This document shows positions 17,701-26,876 of a stretch of 64,000 nucleotides of DNA, in pieces. The notes below the pieces were generated by a model. The model had not been told where the DNA came from, ran no database searches, and saw nothing but the letters and a program-made list of their open reading frames with translations. The translations under genes were made by a program, and so were the position numbers. Source of the stretch: CALECP01 sp964389925 (GTDB lineage: Bacteria > Chloroflexota > Anaerolineae > Promineifilales > Promineifilaceae); contig CAYMGE010000007.1 in assembly GCA_964389925.1 (NCBI GenBank), positions 45,167 through 109,166 on the forward strand, in the 5' to 3' direction. The first letter of the stretch is position 1. Each line of letters starts with the position of its first letter.

Positions 17701-20700
17701 ACGGCAACCTCAAACACGATCCCAAAGGTATCGGTGTAAACGGGACGCACGGGGTCTGTCCAGCCGGGATTGGGGTCAACCGCACCTGTCCAGACGTGCA
17801 TTCCCCAGAAGTCGTTGAAATCCATGCTGCCGTAGTCGCCATAGTCCCCAGCGGAGCGACGATAGTGGATAACTGCTTTCCCTTCTGCCATCGCCTGCGA
17901 GGGATAGAGTTCTTCGACACCATTCAACAGCCATGCGTGTGAGTTGGTCGCAGGGAACAAGTGGAAACGATCAGGGTCAACATCTTTGTCGTTGCCGCGA
18001 TGGACGATGTAGTTGAGCGGCTGGGAAAGGTCAAGTGTAATGTCGTCGCCGATCAGGGCTTCGAGTGCCGCCTCGTCGATGTCGAAATAGGCGCCATAAT
18101 CATTTGTGCCAGCAGCCTTAAATGGCGCGTCCCATTGGGTTGTCCAACTATCCTGCCAGAGGTGCAAACCCCAGAAATCGTTGAAATCATCGCTATTGTA
18201 GTCGCCGTAGTCACCATCATCGCGCTGATAGTGGAAGGTGACGGTTCCACCTCGTGCGTCGGCTTCGCTGGTGTAGATATTGGGGTCATCTTGGCGCAGC
18301 CAGATTTCTGTGTTGACGTAGGGTTGGAAGAAGCGGTCGGAATCTGTGCCGTCTTTGGTGTCACCGCGATGGATGATGATGCCGATCTCGGCCGAATCCT
18401 CCCCACTCGCGCTCAATGCAATCCACGCAAACTGCCCATATTCATCCTGCCCCCACACCCGTTTGCCGTTTGTCCACTCAAGCTGGTTGCCCATCGGCCG
18501 ATTGTCGGGATGCTCCGCGTCAAATGCACCACCACTCGCGTCCCAGAGGTGCAAACCCCAGAAGTCGTTATAGTCAGTGCTGTCAAAATCGCCGTAGTCG
18601 CCATCTTCTCGATAGTAGTGGACGATGGCATATTTTGGCTTGTCGCCGTCTACAGGGTCTTCAATCGAAACGATTCCTGTGGCGGCATCGCCCGTCACCT
18701 CATTGCCGCAAAGATCGTCAACAACTACTTGGAATTTCAGCTCTGTTTCATCCGCATAATTGCTGACATCAAAGAAAACGCGATAGGGTGCGTTGTCATC
18801 TGTGCCAATGATCGTCCAGTTTTCACCATCATCTTCGCTGACGGCAAACGTCAATTCTGCGAACGCATCTGCGTCAAGCGTTGCACCAATTTCAGCGCGT
18901 CCCGTTAACGTTTCTGGCACGCTGATTGTCACGTTCGGAGCCATATCACCACATGGAACAGCCGCATCTGAAAAATAGATACTCGCCGTATACGCAGGAA
19001 CCGTTATCGTGAAGTTGCCATTCTCGTCAGTCGGCTCTGGCCCACTACCAGGCAATAAGCCATTTATATACCAAGCATAGAAATTTGCGTTTGGTGTGTA
19101 GGTCGGAATCTCGACAGTTTGTGCTGTATCTGAGTTATTTAGCGCAACGACATACTCCATTCGGTCTGCGCGATCAATACGTGAGAAAGCATAAACGCCC
19201 GCACTGTCCGTACTGTAGCGATGAATCTGTGTCCCAACTCTGAAAGCTGATGCGTTTTCTCGAACAAAGGAAAGGTCGTTGATCAATTGATAGAGCGGAT
19301 GGGTTATGTCAAAGTTGTCATCGGCAACCGTCGCATCTGTGCCGATTAGGTTGTAGTTGTTGAACTCGGCAACTTCGCTTGGCATCATATCTTCGCGTGC
19401 ATTCTTATCGCTGCCGCCACCGACAAATCCCTGTTCGTCACCGTAATAGACGATTGGGAAGCCGCGTGCGGTGAACATTAAGCCATGTGCAAGGCTGGCA
19501 CGGGCGAGTTTCTCGGCATCTGTGCCGCTCAAATAAGAGCCAATGCGCTCGACCCCACCATCATGATTGCTGACAAATGTGCCAAGCCCGTAGGCGTTGC
19601 TGTTTGCATCGGTGTAGTAATCATCTTGAGCAAAGAAATCGCGCAAAGCGTCGGTGTCACTTCCACCTGCCACGAAACTTCTGGTGCTGCTCTGGAATCC
19701 AAAGTCCGCGACTGAGGGCAAGCTGCCTGCGGTCGTAAATTGGCTCATGTTGATGGGGCTAGAATCAAACACCTCACCGTACATGTAGAAATCTGGTTTT
19801 CCATTATCGGCCGCATACTGCATAATTTCCGGCGTAAACTGCTGCCAAAGCTCAAGATTGACATGTTTTACCGTATCGAGGCGCAACCCATCGATGTCAT
19901 AAACATCGATCAAATTTTTCACAATGTCGATGTACCCATTCACAACATCGGGATGTTCAGTAAATGTGTCATCGAGACCAAAGAAATCGCCATAGAGCGA
20001 ATTTTCACCTGTGAAACTGGTGTCACCACGATTGTGGTAGTAGATAGGATTGTTGAGCCACGCGGGAACTTTGGCATTTTCCATCCCTTCAGGAATTTCA
20101 GGAACATAGGGGAAGCTGACGGCTGGATCGAGTGGTGGGAATGTGTCGCCGCCAGCGAAATCTCTGTCGTCAAATTCGTTGCCGTCCGCATCTTTGTACG
20201 GCGTGTCTTCTTTACTGATGTAGGCATTGCTGTCGCCTTCATAGTCGATTACATCGGCCGTATGGTTCACAACCATATCGAAGTAAACTTTGATGTCTCG
20301 ATCATGTGCCGCATCAATCAAACTGATTAGTTCAGTGTTTGTTCCCAAATGCGGATCGGCGTTTTCATAGTCGAGAATCCAGTAACCGTGATAGGCCGCC
20401 CCAATCCCTTTGTCTGCGCTGCTGTCTGGCTGCGTCGTTTGGTTGACATACGGGGGTGTGATCCAGATCGCGGTAATGCCAAGCCCTTCGAGATAGTCGA
20501 GTTGCGCTTCCATGCCAGCAAAGTCACCGCCGTGATAGAAAGCCTTGTCAGATTTGTCATAGCCCGTTTCGGCAAAGGTTCCACCGGGATTCGCACCCTC
20601 ATTGTTGTTGCTGTCACCGTCGCTAAAGCGGTCGGTCAGCACGAAGTAGAAGACCTCATTTTGTGCATCATAGTTGATGCGTGCCGCGGTGACAGAGGGA

Positions 20701-21998
20701 TCAAAGTTGCCACCGCTTGATGGGGCAGTGCAGGAAACGCTGTCATCGGCCGAATTCCACGAAAATGTCATCGCCACATTGTCACTAGGCACAGTGCAGA
20801 CCACATTATTGTCTGGCACTTCTCCATTACCCCAGTCCTCATTAAAAGCAACCTTGAACTCATAGTCGCCCGCGATCAACGCGCTTGTGGAAAATGTAAA
20901 AATACCATCCCCATCCCCATCGGTCATCAATGAGCCGAGACAACTGGGCTGCCAATCGTCGGAACAGCCAACTTCGCTTTGGATTTGCCCCGCAACGACG
21001 GGAATCTTTGGCGTGTTGACATTGTCCATGACAGCACTCGTCTTCTGATCAAAATAGAAACGCACATCTGTATCGCGCACGGGGGGAACGACGAGCGAGA
21101 GATTGCCTGCGGGATAAGATTCATCCCATGTGTCATTGAGAGCAACTTTATATTCGTAGCTGCCATCAGGAATGCTAAACTCGCCGCGATAAACATGATT
21201 CACCGTCAACGCCATTTCAGTATCGGCACATTCAGGTTGCCAATCACTCGAACAGCCTAGCTCGCTTTGCAAATCACCGACTAGTGCAACGCTATCGGGC
21301 GGTGCTTCCGACGTACAGAAAGGATCACTGCCTTCTGTCCAACTAAATGTGACCACATCATTGTCGTTTGCAACGGTACAGACGGCGTTGTTCGCAGGCA
21401 CTTCCCCATTGCCCCAGCCTTCATTAAAAGCAACCTTATATTCATAGTCGCCTGCGGTCAGTGCGGTCGTGATAAGTGTGTATTCACCATCGCCGCCCAC
21501 ATCGTTCATTAACGACTGAACACAATCGGGCTGCCAATCGCCAGGGCAACCGATCTCTGATTGCACTTCTCCTGTGACAACGGCAATGGAATCCATTACA
21601 CTATCGAGAACGGCATTGGTTTTCTCGTCAAAGTAGAAAATGACTTCTTGCTCGGCCGAAACCCCAAGAGTCGTATTCCCGTTGATCTGATGATTGCCCG
21701 CATAAGCCCCATTTTCCCAAGCATCATCGACAACCATTTTGTATTCATAGTCGCCAGCGGGAACAGTAAACGCACCACGCCACACCTGATTGCCAATCAA
21801 GGTCAAATGTGTTTCAGCGCAGTCTGGTGTCCATTCACCACAACTGCTAATTTCATCTTGTAAATTACCAGCCAGCGTGATGCTGTTTGCCACACGGGGC
21901 GGCGGCGCAGCACGCACAAGTAATGTCGTAAAAAGTAAAATGCACCCGACTAAAAGTGCAAGTCGCGTTATTCGTAAGCCAGATAGCGCACGGCTCAT
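14754..21998 (-). CDS. Giant cell-surface amylopullulanase: four X25-like modules, GH13 alpha-amylase, three PUD modules, type I pullulanase, C-terminal membrane anchor
   Basis: A 2414-residue secreted enzyme for starch, glycogen and pullulan. After a signal peptide (1-30) come four X25/SusE-like starch-binding repeats (about 38-430; each has C-x-DWQPxC or a variant and GDYEYKVAFNE-type strands). A GH13 alpha-amylase unit (about 440-1010) has DMVVNHT, GLRLDTVKH, MYGEVFD and FVSNHDG. An Ig-like segment precedes three PUD/CBM41 modules (about 1120, 1250 and 1375; each with HY-x-R-x2-GDYGD and DFWGLHLW). Then a pullulanase N domain, CBM48 (about 1630) and a second GH13 unit with NWGYDP, DVVYNHT, DSFRFDLMGHH, YIYGEGWN and VSKHDNQT. 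A last hydrophobic helix (about 2388-2405) followed by RLRREEQ anchors it. It should cut both alpha-1,4 and alpha-1,6 bonds. AAGGAGAA precedes the ATG. Confidence 0.93.
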   Translation of the reverse strand: MSRALSGLRITRLALLVGCILLFTTLLVRAAPPPRVANSITLAGNLQDEISSCGEWTPDCAETHLTLIGNQVWRGAFTVPAGDYEYKMVVDDAWENGAYAGNHQINGNTTLGVSAEQEVIFYFDEKTNAVLDSVMDSIAVVTGEVQSEIGCPGDWQPDCVQSLMNDVGGDGEYTLITTALTAGDYEYKVAFNEGWGNGEVPANNAVCTVANDNDVVTFSWTEGSDPFCTSEAPPDSVALVGDLQSELGCSSDWQPECADTEMALTVNHVYRGEFSIPDGSYEYKVALNDTWDESYPAGNLSLVVPPVRDTDVRFYFDQKTSAVMDNVNTPKIPVVAGQIQSEVGCSDDWQPSCLGSLMTDGDGDGIFTFSTSALIAGDYEFKVAFNEDWGNGEVPDNNVVCTVPSDNVAMTFSWNSADDSVSCTAPSSGGNFDPSVTAARINYDAQNEVFYFVLTDRFSDGDSNNNEGANPGGTFAETGYDKSDKAFYHGGDFAGMEAQLDYLEGLGITAIWITPPYVNQTTQPDSSADKGIGAAYHGYWILDYENADPHLGTNTELISLIDAAHDRDIKVYFDMVVNHTADVIDYEGDSNAYISKEDTPYKDADGNEFDDRDFAGGDTFPPLDPAVSFPYVPEIPEGMENAKVPAWLNNPIYYHNRGDTSFTGENSLYGDFFGLDDTFTEHPDVVNGYIDIVKNLIDVYDIDGLRLDTVKHVNLELWQQFTPEIMQYAADNGKPDFYMYGEVFDSSPINMSQFTTAGSLPSVADFGFQSSTRSFVAGGSDTDALRDFFAQDDYYTDANSNAYGLGTFVSNHDGGVERIGSYLSGTDAEKLARASLAHGLMFTARGFPIVYYGDEQGFVGGGSDKNAREDMMPSEVAEFNNYNLIGTDATVADDNFDITHPLYQLINDLSFVRENASAFRVGTQIHRYSTDSAGVYAFSRIDRADRMEYVVALNNSDTAQTVEIPTYTPNANFYAWYINGLLPGSGPEPTDENGNFTITVPAYTASIYFSDAAVPCGDMAPNVTISVPETLTGRAEIGATLDADAFAELTFAVSEDDGENWTIIGTDDNAPYRVFFDVSNYADETELKFQVVVDDLCGNEVTGDAATGIVSIEDPVDGDKPKYAIVHYYREDGDYGDFDSTDYNDFWGLHLWDASGGAFDAEHPDNRPMGNQLEWTNGKRVWGQDEYGQFAWIALSASGEDSAEIGIIIHRGDTKDGTDSDRFFQPYVNTEIWLRQDDPNIYTSEADARGGTVTFHYQRDDGDYGDYNSDDFNDFWGLHLWQDSWTTQWDAPFKAAGTNDYGAYFDIDEAALEALIGDDITLDLSQPLNYIVHRGNDKDVDPDRFHLFPATNSHAWLLNGVEELYPSQAMAEGKAVIHYRRSAGDYGDYGSMDFNDFWGMHVWTGAVDPNPGWTDPVRPVYTDTFGIVFEVAVDQSAGQLSYILHRGDEKDPGPDQALIFAEFGNEVWQLQGADPLCPYVYPAADGSPAAPNIGKQRAHWVNMNTIVWPDATNSSLDYTILSSLDAQLEATPNGITGGESMTLTGAGGYDPADNNGWFPHLAGMPTFTIEGIDRETATAMLKGQLAVQGMGSEFAEVGTSIQIPGVLDDMFFTDEALGINWSDTNRAVPTISVWAPTAQSVKLHVFDDADPATTSTAYDMTWDSATGVWSHTGQDGWKGKYYLFEVVVFAPTTGQIETNMVTDPYAVSLSMNSQRSQMVDLSDDDLKPDGWDGLDKPNNFDVPEEISVYEIHIRDFSILDETIPEADRGKYTAFNYPDSDGMKHITRLAEDGLTHLHLLPVFDIATINEDPTQRQEPDYDIMATYAPTSTQQQATIAAIADQDGFNWGYDPYHYTTPEGSYSTDANGTQRILEFRQMVQSLNGAGLNVVMDVVYNHTNAAGQSEKSVLDRVVPGYYHRLNEDGGVETSTCCQNTASEHLMMEKLMVDSLVVWAVEYKVDSFRFDLMGHHMKSNMLKVQETLAALDETADGVDGSRIYIYGEGWNFGEVANNARGIHATQFNMAGTGIGTFSDRLRDAVRGPGPFNGGNDLKTQGFINGQFYDPNDHPVATDLARLLLQADQIRVGLAGNLADFTFVDRNGNVVSGSEVDYNGSPAGYTQDPQENVTYVSKHDNQTLFDINAYTMPQDSTLAERVRVQNLGLGIVAFGQGMHFFHAGSDILRSKSMDRDSYNSGDWFNRLDWTYQTNNFAVGMPMQSVNGDNYFIIEPILANGLISPDEAAIMFNHAVFQEYLAIRSGSLLFSLQTEEAVQNQLKFHNTGVDQIPGLIAMSLHEAGSPDQPSYIVFFNANDETQTLTIDEVGAFVYNLHEVQANGVDEVVKTAKWSEVSNGNRVAGQFEIPARTTAVFVADLDPMAINVQTVSSNVNGANVMWLVVLPLMGMGALAAYRLRREEQ

Positions 21999-22123
21999 AG
22001 TAATCGTTCTCCTTCGTGATACTTCGGGTCAATCCCAGTGTTGACCTTTTACTAATGTAACAACAATTGACGATTTTTGCACGAAGCTGTGAAATTAGCG
22101 TGTAGAATAAGCATTAGTGACAC

Positions 22124-23161
22124 TCATCGCTTATGCAATTCCAAACCGGACAGCTCTCCTAGATTTTCAACCCCCGCGCAAAACATCGTAATTCGCAGCT
22201 CGTCTGTCAATGTACGCATCAGTTCAACTGCGCCCGCGGTGCCGTTTTTGTCGGCCGCCTTCAAAAACTCCCCCGCCAATCCCCCAATTTGCGCCCCCAA
22301 AGCAATACATTTCGCCACATCAATTCCCGTCTTTAGACCCCCGCTGGCGAGCACGGGTAACTCTGGTGCAACCTCTTGACAGTAGCGGATGGCATCGGCC
22401 GTGCCAATCCCCCAATCGATAAATGCCCCCGCCACACGCCGCAATCGCTCCGTCGGCGCACGATGCTTCTCCACCTCGCTCCACGATGTCCCGCCTGCGC
22501 CCGCGACATCAATCGCTGCCACACCAGCCCCGCGTAACAGCCTCACATCCTCCCGCGAGAAGCCCCAACCGACCTCTTTTGCAATTACGGGAACTGCTAG
22601 CTCACTGCAAATACGCGCCACCTTCTCTGCCAAATGAGAAAAATCATCATCTCCCTCTGGCTGTGTCGCCTCTTGCAGCGCGTTGAAATGCAAGATGAGC
22701 GCATCCGCCCCCACCATTTCCACTGCTCGCCAACATTGGTCAACACCGTAGCCGTAATTTAACTGAACCGCACCGATATTGGCGAAAAGCAAAATGTCAG
22801 GCGCATAGTCACGTACATTATAGGAAGCTGCCAGCGCATCATCCTCAACCGCCGCTCGCTGTGACCCCAACCCCATCGCTATCCCGACCTCTTGCGCCGC
22901 CTCTGCCAACGTCTGATTGATCCACGCCGCACGCTCTGTTCCGCCCGTCATTGACGAAATGAGTAGTGGTGTAGTCAATGTTTTGCCAAACAGGGTTGTT
23001 TTTGTATCGACGTTTGCAAGATTGATCTCTGGCAGCGCACGGTGCATGAAATAGAGTTTTTCCAGCCCCGTCGTTACGCCCTTAAACTGTACGTCCTCTT
23101 CCAGATTGATACGAATGTGGTCAGCCTTGCGTCGTTCGTGTGTATACTCAATTGTTTCCAT
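22124..23161 (-). CDS. fni: Type 2 isopentenyl-diphosphate delta-isomerase
   Basis: FMN-dependent IDI-2 that interconverts IPP and DMAPP for isoprenoid synthesis; about 345 residues from the ATG at 23161. Family elements are RRKADHIRI near the start, PLLISSMTGG, GLGSQRAA, LLFANIGAVQL, LILHFNALQEATQPEGD, VIAKEVGWG, DVAGAGGTSW and PVLASGGLKTG with GAQIGGLAGEFL (flavin phosphate binding). An in-frame extension of 91 codons to 23434 would overlap the divergent tyrA gene and looks non-coding, so I reject it. Upstream is a 150-base divergent promoter region. Confidence 0.93.
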   Translation of the reverse strand: METIEYTHERRKADHIRINLEEDVQFKGVTTGLEKLYFMHRALPEINLANVDTKTTLFGKTLTTPLLISSMTGGTERAAWINQTLAEAAQEVGIAMGLGSQRAAVEDDALAASYNVRDYAPDILLFANIGAVQLNYGYGVDQCWRAVEMVGADALILHFNALQEATQPEGDDDFSHLAEKVARICSELAVPVIAKEVGWGFSREDVRLLRGAGVAAIDVAGAGGTSWSEVEKHRAPTERLRRVAGAFIDWGIGTADAIRYCQEVAPELPVLASGGLKTGIDVAKCIALGAQIGGLAGEFLKAADKNGTAGAVELMRTLTDELRITMFCAGVENLGELSGLELHKR

Positions 23162-23311
23162 AAATGGCGAGTTTAACACAAGCGCACAAAAAGGTAAGGC
23201 GTTGCTCCAAGAATTTTCGATAGCCTCCATTACAGTAAGCATCGCGCTAAATCCCAATCTGAACGTTATTTTCGCTGGGAGGAACGTCTCGGCCGCGTAT
23301 AATTCCCCGCT

Positions 23312-24181
23312 ATGTTGGATGATGTCAGATTGATTGTCGTTGGATTTGGATTGATGGGTGGATCGTTGGCGCGAGCCGTTCGGCCGAAAATGCGCTCCAT
23401 CATCGCCGTCGATGCACATGCCCCTACTCGGCAAGCGGCGATTGACAGCGGTGTTGCGGACGCTGCGTTTGCGACGATTGAAGAGGTCGCTGTGACGGCC
23501 GATGATCTCGTCATTCTCGCCACCCCCGTCAGCGCGATCATCGACACGCTCAATCGCCTAACCATTCTCGCCACAGAAGGGTGTATGGTGATGGACATTG
23601 GCAGCACAAAGTGGGACATTTGTCGCACAATGAGCGGGTTGCCCGGCTGGTTTCAGGCTATTGGCGGACACCCAATGTGTGGTAAAGAGACGAGCGGATT
23701 TGGGGTAAGTTCGGCCGAACTCTACCGTAACCAAACCTTTATCCTCACGCCCACCGTCCGCACAACCCCTCATCTGAAAGAGGTCGCGCTCGCACTCATT
23801 GCCGCGCTCAACGCCAACCCAATCATCATTCCGCCCAAAGAGCATGACAAAACGGTTGCACTTATCAGCCACTTGCCCTATCTGCTCTCCGCGACCCTAA
23901 TGCAGCAAGCGTCAAACATCGCCAACGGCGGCGACACAGTCTGGCACGTCAGCGCGTCGGGCTTTCGTAGCATGAGCCGTCTCTCAGGCTCAAGCCCCGC
24001 CATGATGCGTGACATTCTGCTGACCAATCGTGCCGCGGTCATCTCGCAACTTTTGCGCTATCAGCGCGAATTAGCGGAGGTGGTCGAGATGGTCAATGAG
24101 GGAGACCGCGAAGCACTCGTGACATGGTTGGAAGAAAAACAAGCACAACACACCCATTATCAGACGGTAAAAAATGGATGA
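23312..24181 (+). CDS. tyrA: Prephenate dehydrogenase
   Basis: 289-residue NAD(P)-dependent enzyme of tyrosine synthesis. The nucleotide-binding fold is at the start (VVGFGLMGGSLARAV), followed by ILATPVSAI, DIGSTKWDI, GGHPMCGKETSGF and, in the helical dimer domain, DKTVALISHLPYLLSATLMQ with the substrate-binding His, and GFRSMSRLSGSSPAMMRDI. No chorismate mutase or ACT domain is fused. It starts a long plus-strand gene run that continues through hisS, nadK, mntA and trmFO. Confidence 0.93.
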   Translation: MLDDVRLIVVGFGLMGGSLARAVRPKMRSIIAVDAHAPTRQAAIDSGVADAAFATIEEVAVTADDLVILATPVSAIIDTLNRLTILATEGCMVMDIGSTKWDICRTMSGLPGWFQAIGGHPMCGKETSGFGVSSAELYRNQTFILTPTVRTTPHLKEVALALIAALNANPIIIPPKEHDKTVALISHLPYLLSATLMQQASNIANGGDTVWHVSASGFRSMSRLSGSSPAMMRDILLTNRAAVISQLLRYQRELAEVVEMVNEGDREALVTWLEEKQAQHTHYQTVKNG

Positions 24182-24232
24182 TACAGATTTAGCAGTCGCG
24201 TTTTAAGCTATAATCAGGGTTGAGGTTAAATT

Positions 24233-25507
24233 ATGAGTCAACAAATTCAGCGATTGAAGGGAATGCAGGATGTCCTGCCGGACGATTGGCGGTACTGGGA
24301 ATATGTGATGGGAATGGCGAAGGAGGTCGCGGGGCTGTTTGGGTTCCAGCGAATGCAGGTTCCCGTGATGGAAGACCACAGCTTATTTGAGCGCGGGATT
24401 GGCACATCGGCCGATTTCTTCGTCCAAAAAGAGATGTACACGCTTGACGAAGGGCGCGGTGAGCTAATCACGCTGCGCCCCGAATTCACGGCGGGTGTTG
24501 TGCGTGCCTATCTACAAAATGGGCTTGCCAACGAGACGCAGCCCGTCAAAGTTTATCTGATCGGCCCTATCTTTCGTCGTGAACGCCCCCAAGCGGGACG
24601 CTATCGGCAGCACAGTCAATTTAATGTGGAGATTATGGGCGAGATGGATCCGGCGGCCGATGTCGAGGTGATGATGACGGCTATGACGCTCTATCGCAAG
24701 CTTGGTTACAAAGGACTTGGCTTCCAAATCAACAGCACGGGCTGTCGAGAGTGCCGCCCCGCCTATGTTGACACATTACGCACCTTTCTCGCTGCTCATG
24801 CCGATAATCTCGCCCCTGTTGACCAAGAGCGCATGACGAAAAACCCTCTGCGCGTTTTGGACAGCAAAGAGTCGGGCATGGAGACCCTGCTTGCCCAAGC
24901 CCCCCATCTAGTCGATCACCTGTGCGAAGATTGCGAGACACATTTTCAGGCTGTGCGCGACCAACTGGACGAACTAGCGCAGCCCTATCAGATCAACTTC
25001 CGCCTTGTGCGCGGCATGGATTATTATGAAAAGACCGTCTTTGAGGTGTGGGCAGAGGGGATTGGCGCACAGGCGGCCGTTTGTGGCGGTGGTCGCTACA
25101 ATCTTGCGCCCGAAATTGGCGGACACAGCGTGCCATGTGTCGGTTTTGGCAGTGGCATTGAGCGCATCATCCTCGCGCTAAAAGATCGCGGTATCGAGCC
25201 GCCCGCATTACTTCTACCCAACGTCATGATTACCCACTTTGGCGGCACGACAAAACAGGCAGCGCACCAACTCGCCTATCAACTACGCGATGCTGGCATT
25301 GGCGTGTACGTCGCATTTGCACGGGCGAAGCGCAGCATGAAAAGCCAGATGCGCGAGGCCAACAAGCGTGATGTCACTTTCACGCTGATTCTGGGGCAGG
25401 ATGAGATGGAGAATGGGGTGGTGAAAGTTCGGCCGATGGCTGGCGGCACCCAACTCACCATTTCTCAATCAGAGTTGATTAGCTGGTTAACAGAAAAACT
25501 CAGTTAA
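24233..25507 (+). CDS. hisS: Histidyl-tRNA synthetase
   Basis: 424-residue class II synthetase. It has the start motif RLKGMQDVLP, motif 1 (LFGFQRMQVPVMEDHSLFERGIG), motif 2 (LRPEFTAGVVRAYLQNG and FRRERPQAGRYRQHSQFNVE), the histidine-specific LVRGMDYYEKTVFEV and GGGRYN loops, motif 3 (CVGFGSGIERII), and a C-terminal anticodon-binding domain (about 330-424). All motifs are intact. Confidence 0.96.
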   Translation: MSQQIQRLKGMQDVLPDDWRYWEYVMGMAKEVAGLFGFQRMQVPVMEDHSLFERGIGTSADFFVQKEMYTLDEGRGELITLRPEFTAGVVRAYLQNGLANETQPVKVYLIGPIFRRERPQAGRYRQHSQFNVEIMGEMDPAADVEVMMTAMTLYRKLGYKGLGFQINSTGCRECRPAYVDTLRTFLAAHADNLAPVDQERMTKNPLRVLDSKESGMETLLAQAPHLVDHLCEDCETHFQAVRDQLDELAQPYQINFRLVRGMDYYEKTVFEVWAEGIGAQAAVCGGGRYNLAPEIGGHSVPCVGFGSGIERIILALKDRGIEPPALLLPNVMITHFGGTTKQAAHQLAYQLRDAGIGVYVAFARAKRSMKSQMREANKRDVTFTLILGQDEMENGVVKVRPMAGGTQLTISQSELISWLTEKLS

Positions 25508-25538
25508 GAGTAGGTACACAGCCTACTGCTTCCAGAAC

Positions 25539-26372
25539 ATGATAGCAATTCTGCATCATCCAATGATTCCTCGTTCTCGGCCGCTGGCACAAGAGGTAAA
25601 AACATGGGTTGAGGAACGCGGTGAGCGAACGTGGCTCGGCTCAATTTGGGATGAAGCATCGGTGCAAGAGCATCTCGATGGAACGTCTCTACTGATCGCG
25701 CTGGGGGGAGATGGCTCCATTTTGCGGGCAGCGCGTGTGGCCGCGGCGCGGCACATCCCTGTCTTTAGCATTAACTTAGGCAAGCTAGGTTTTTTAAGCG
25801 AGTCGTCGCCCGATAATTGGCAAGATCGGCTTGAAAATGTATTAGCTGGCGAATTTCGGCGCGAACGCCGTCTAATGCTACACGCTCACATCTATCGTGA
25901 TAGTGAGATGGTTGGTGAGTTGATGGCGCTGAATGAGATTGTTGTTGGGCGTGGCAGTCAGGCGCGAGTGGTGCGCTTCCATCTGCGCGTGGATGGCAAT
26001 CATGTCACGAGCTATGTTGCCGATGCGCTGATTGCAGCAACGCCAACCGGCTCGACTGCCTACTCATTGGCGGCCGGTGGGCCAATCATGCCGCCTGAAC
26101 TGCCCAACTATGTGATCGTGCCAGTCGCGCCTCATCTGAGCCTCAATCGCGCGATTGTGCTGTATGAAAAGGCGGAGACGACGATAGAGGTCGATTTTGA
26201 CCATGAGGCGAGTATCACGGCCGATGGACAAGACGCAATGGCCTTAGAGACAGGCGATGTTGTCAACATCACGAAGGCTCCGTTTGAGGCGGTCTTTGTG
26301 CGCGTCGATGATCCGAGTTATTTCTATCGGCGTTTGATGGCGCGGGGTAGTGGGTTGCGTGGTGGGGCTTGA
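25539..26372 (+). CDS. nadK: NAD kinase
   Basis: 277 residues; phosphorylates NAD to NADP. The GGDGS motif with the catalytic Asp is at about residues 56-60, the NE motif at LMALNEIVVGRG, and the glycine/threonine loop at ATPTGSTAYSLAAGGPI. The C-terminal part folds as the expected beta-sandwich. It lies 31 bases after hisS on the same strand. Confidence 0.95.
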   Translation: MIAILHHPMIPRSRPLAQEVKTWVEERGERTWLGSIWDEASVQEHLDGTSLLIALGGDGSILRAARVAAARHIPVFSINLGKLGFLSESSPDNWQDRLENVLAGEFRRERRLMLHAHIYRDSEMVGELMALNEIVVGRGSQARVVRFHLRVDGNHVTSYVADALIAATPTGSTAYSLAAGGPIMPPELPNYVIVPVAPHLSLNRAIVLYEKAETTIEVDFDHEASITADGQDAMALETGDVVNITKAPFEAVFVRVDDPSYFYRRLMARGSGLRGGA

Positions 26373-26417
26373 ACGCGGCCGATTTCGGGTCAACGCTGAA
26401 TATGCTATCATTCCTTC

Positions 26418-26762
26418 ATGCAAATTGAACTCCCTTATGATGAAATTGTAGCTTTTACGCACCGCTGGGGACTGACAGAGTTTTCGCTTTTTGGGTCAGT
26501 TCTACGTGATGACTTCCGTCCAGACAGTGATATAGATGTGATTGTGGGATTTCCTTCTAATTCAAAAGCGACTCTCTTTGATATGATGGATATGGAAGAT
26601 GAATTAGTCAAGATGTTTGAACGCAGCGTTGATCTATTGACACGTTATGGGGTTGAACACAGTCGCAACCCGTTTGCGCGCAAATATATTTTAGAAGGTA
26701 TGAAGGTGATTTACACACGAGAACACAGCAATGACGCAATGGCGGGACTTACAAACAATTAG
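26418..26762 (+). CDS. mntA: MNT-domain nucleotidyltransferase, MntA-type antitoxin
   Basis: 114-residue minimal nucleotidyltransferase with the active-site pattern GSVLRDDFRPDSDIDVIV (GS...DxD). In intact MntA/HepT modules this protein AMPylates a tyrosine in the HEPN toxin HepT and so neutralises it. The catalytic residues are all present. Its partner at 26731-26868 seems to be only a deleted remnant, so MntA is probably without a target here or acts on another HEPN protein. The 3' end overlaps the remnant by 32 bases. Confidence 0.8.
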   Translation: MQIELPYDEIVAFTHRWGLTEFSLFGSVLRDDFRPDSDIDVIVGFPSNSKATLFDMMDMEDELVKMFERSVDLLTRYGVEHSRNPFARKYILEGMKVIYTREHSNDAMAGLTNN

Positions 26763-26868
26763 TCAAATAATTTTTGCCTCAGAAAGAATTTGGCAAACTT
26801 GTCTTGAAGATATTCCTCCTCTAATTGTCTATTTAGACCCTTTGTTGCCATTTCCCGATGAAGAATAG
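26731..26868 (+). pseudogene. HepT/DUF86-like HEPN toxin remnant with an internal deletion
   Basis: An ATG just before the mntA stop opens a 45-codon frame. Its first 20 residues (MTQWRDLQTISQIIFASERI) resemble the HepT N-terminal helix, and the rest (IWQTCLEDIPPLIVYLDPLL) resembles the usual HepT C terminus (VW..V..DLPPL...L..LL). The central region with the RX4-6H toxin motif is missing, while the frame is kept. It sits in the normal HepT position after mntA. The homology is judged by eye, so confidence is moderate. Confidence 0.5.
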
Positions 26869-26876
26869 TAGGAAAG

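Noticed and set aside
23162..23434. 91-codon N-terminal extension of fni
   Set aside because: It overlaps the divergent tyrA start, lacks IDI-2 similarity, and METIEYTHERRKADHIRI is the normal family start.
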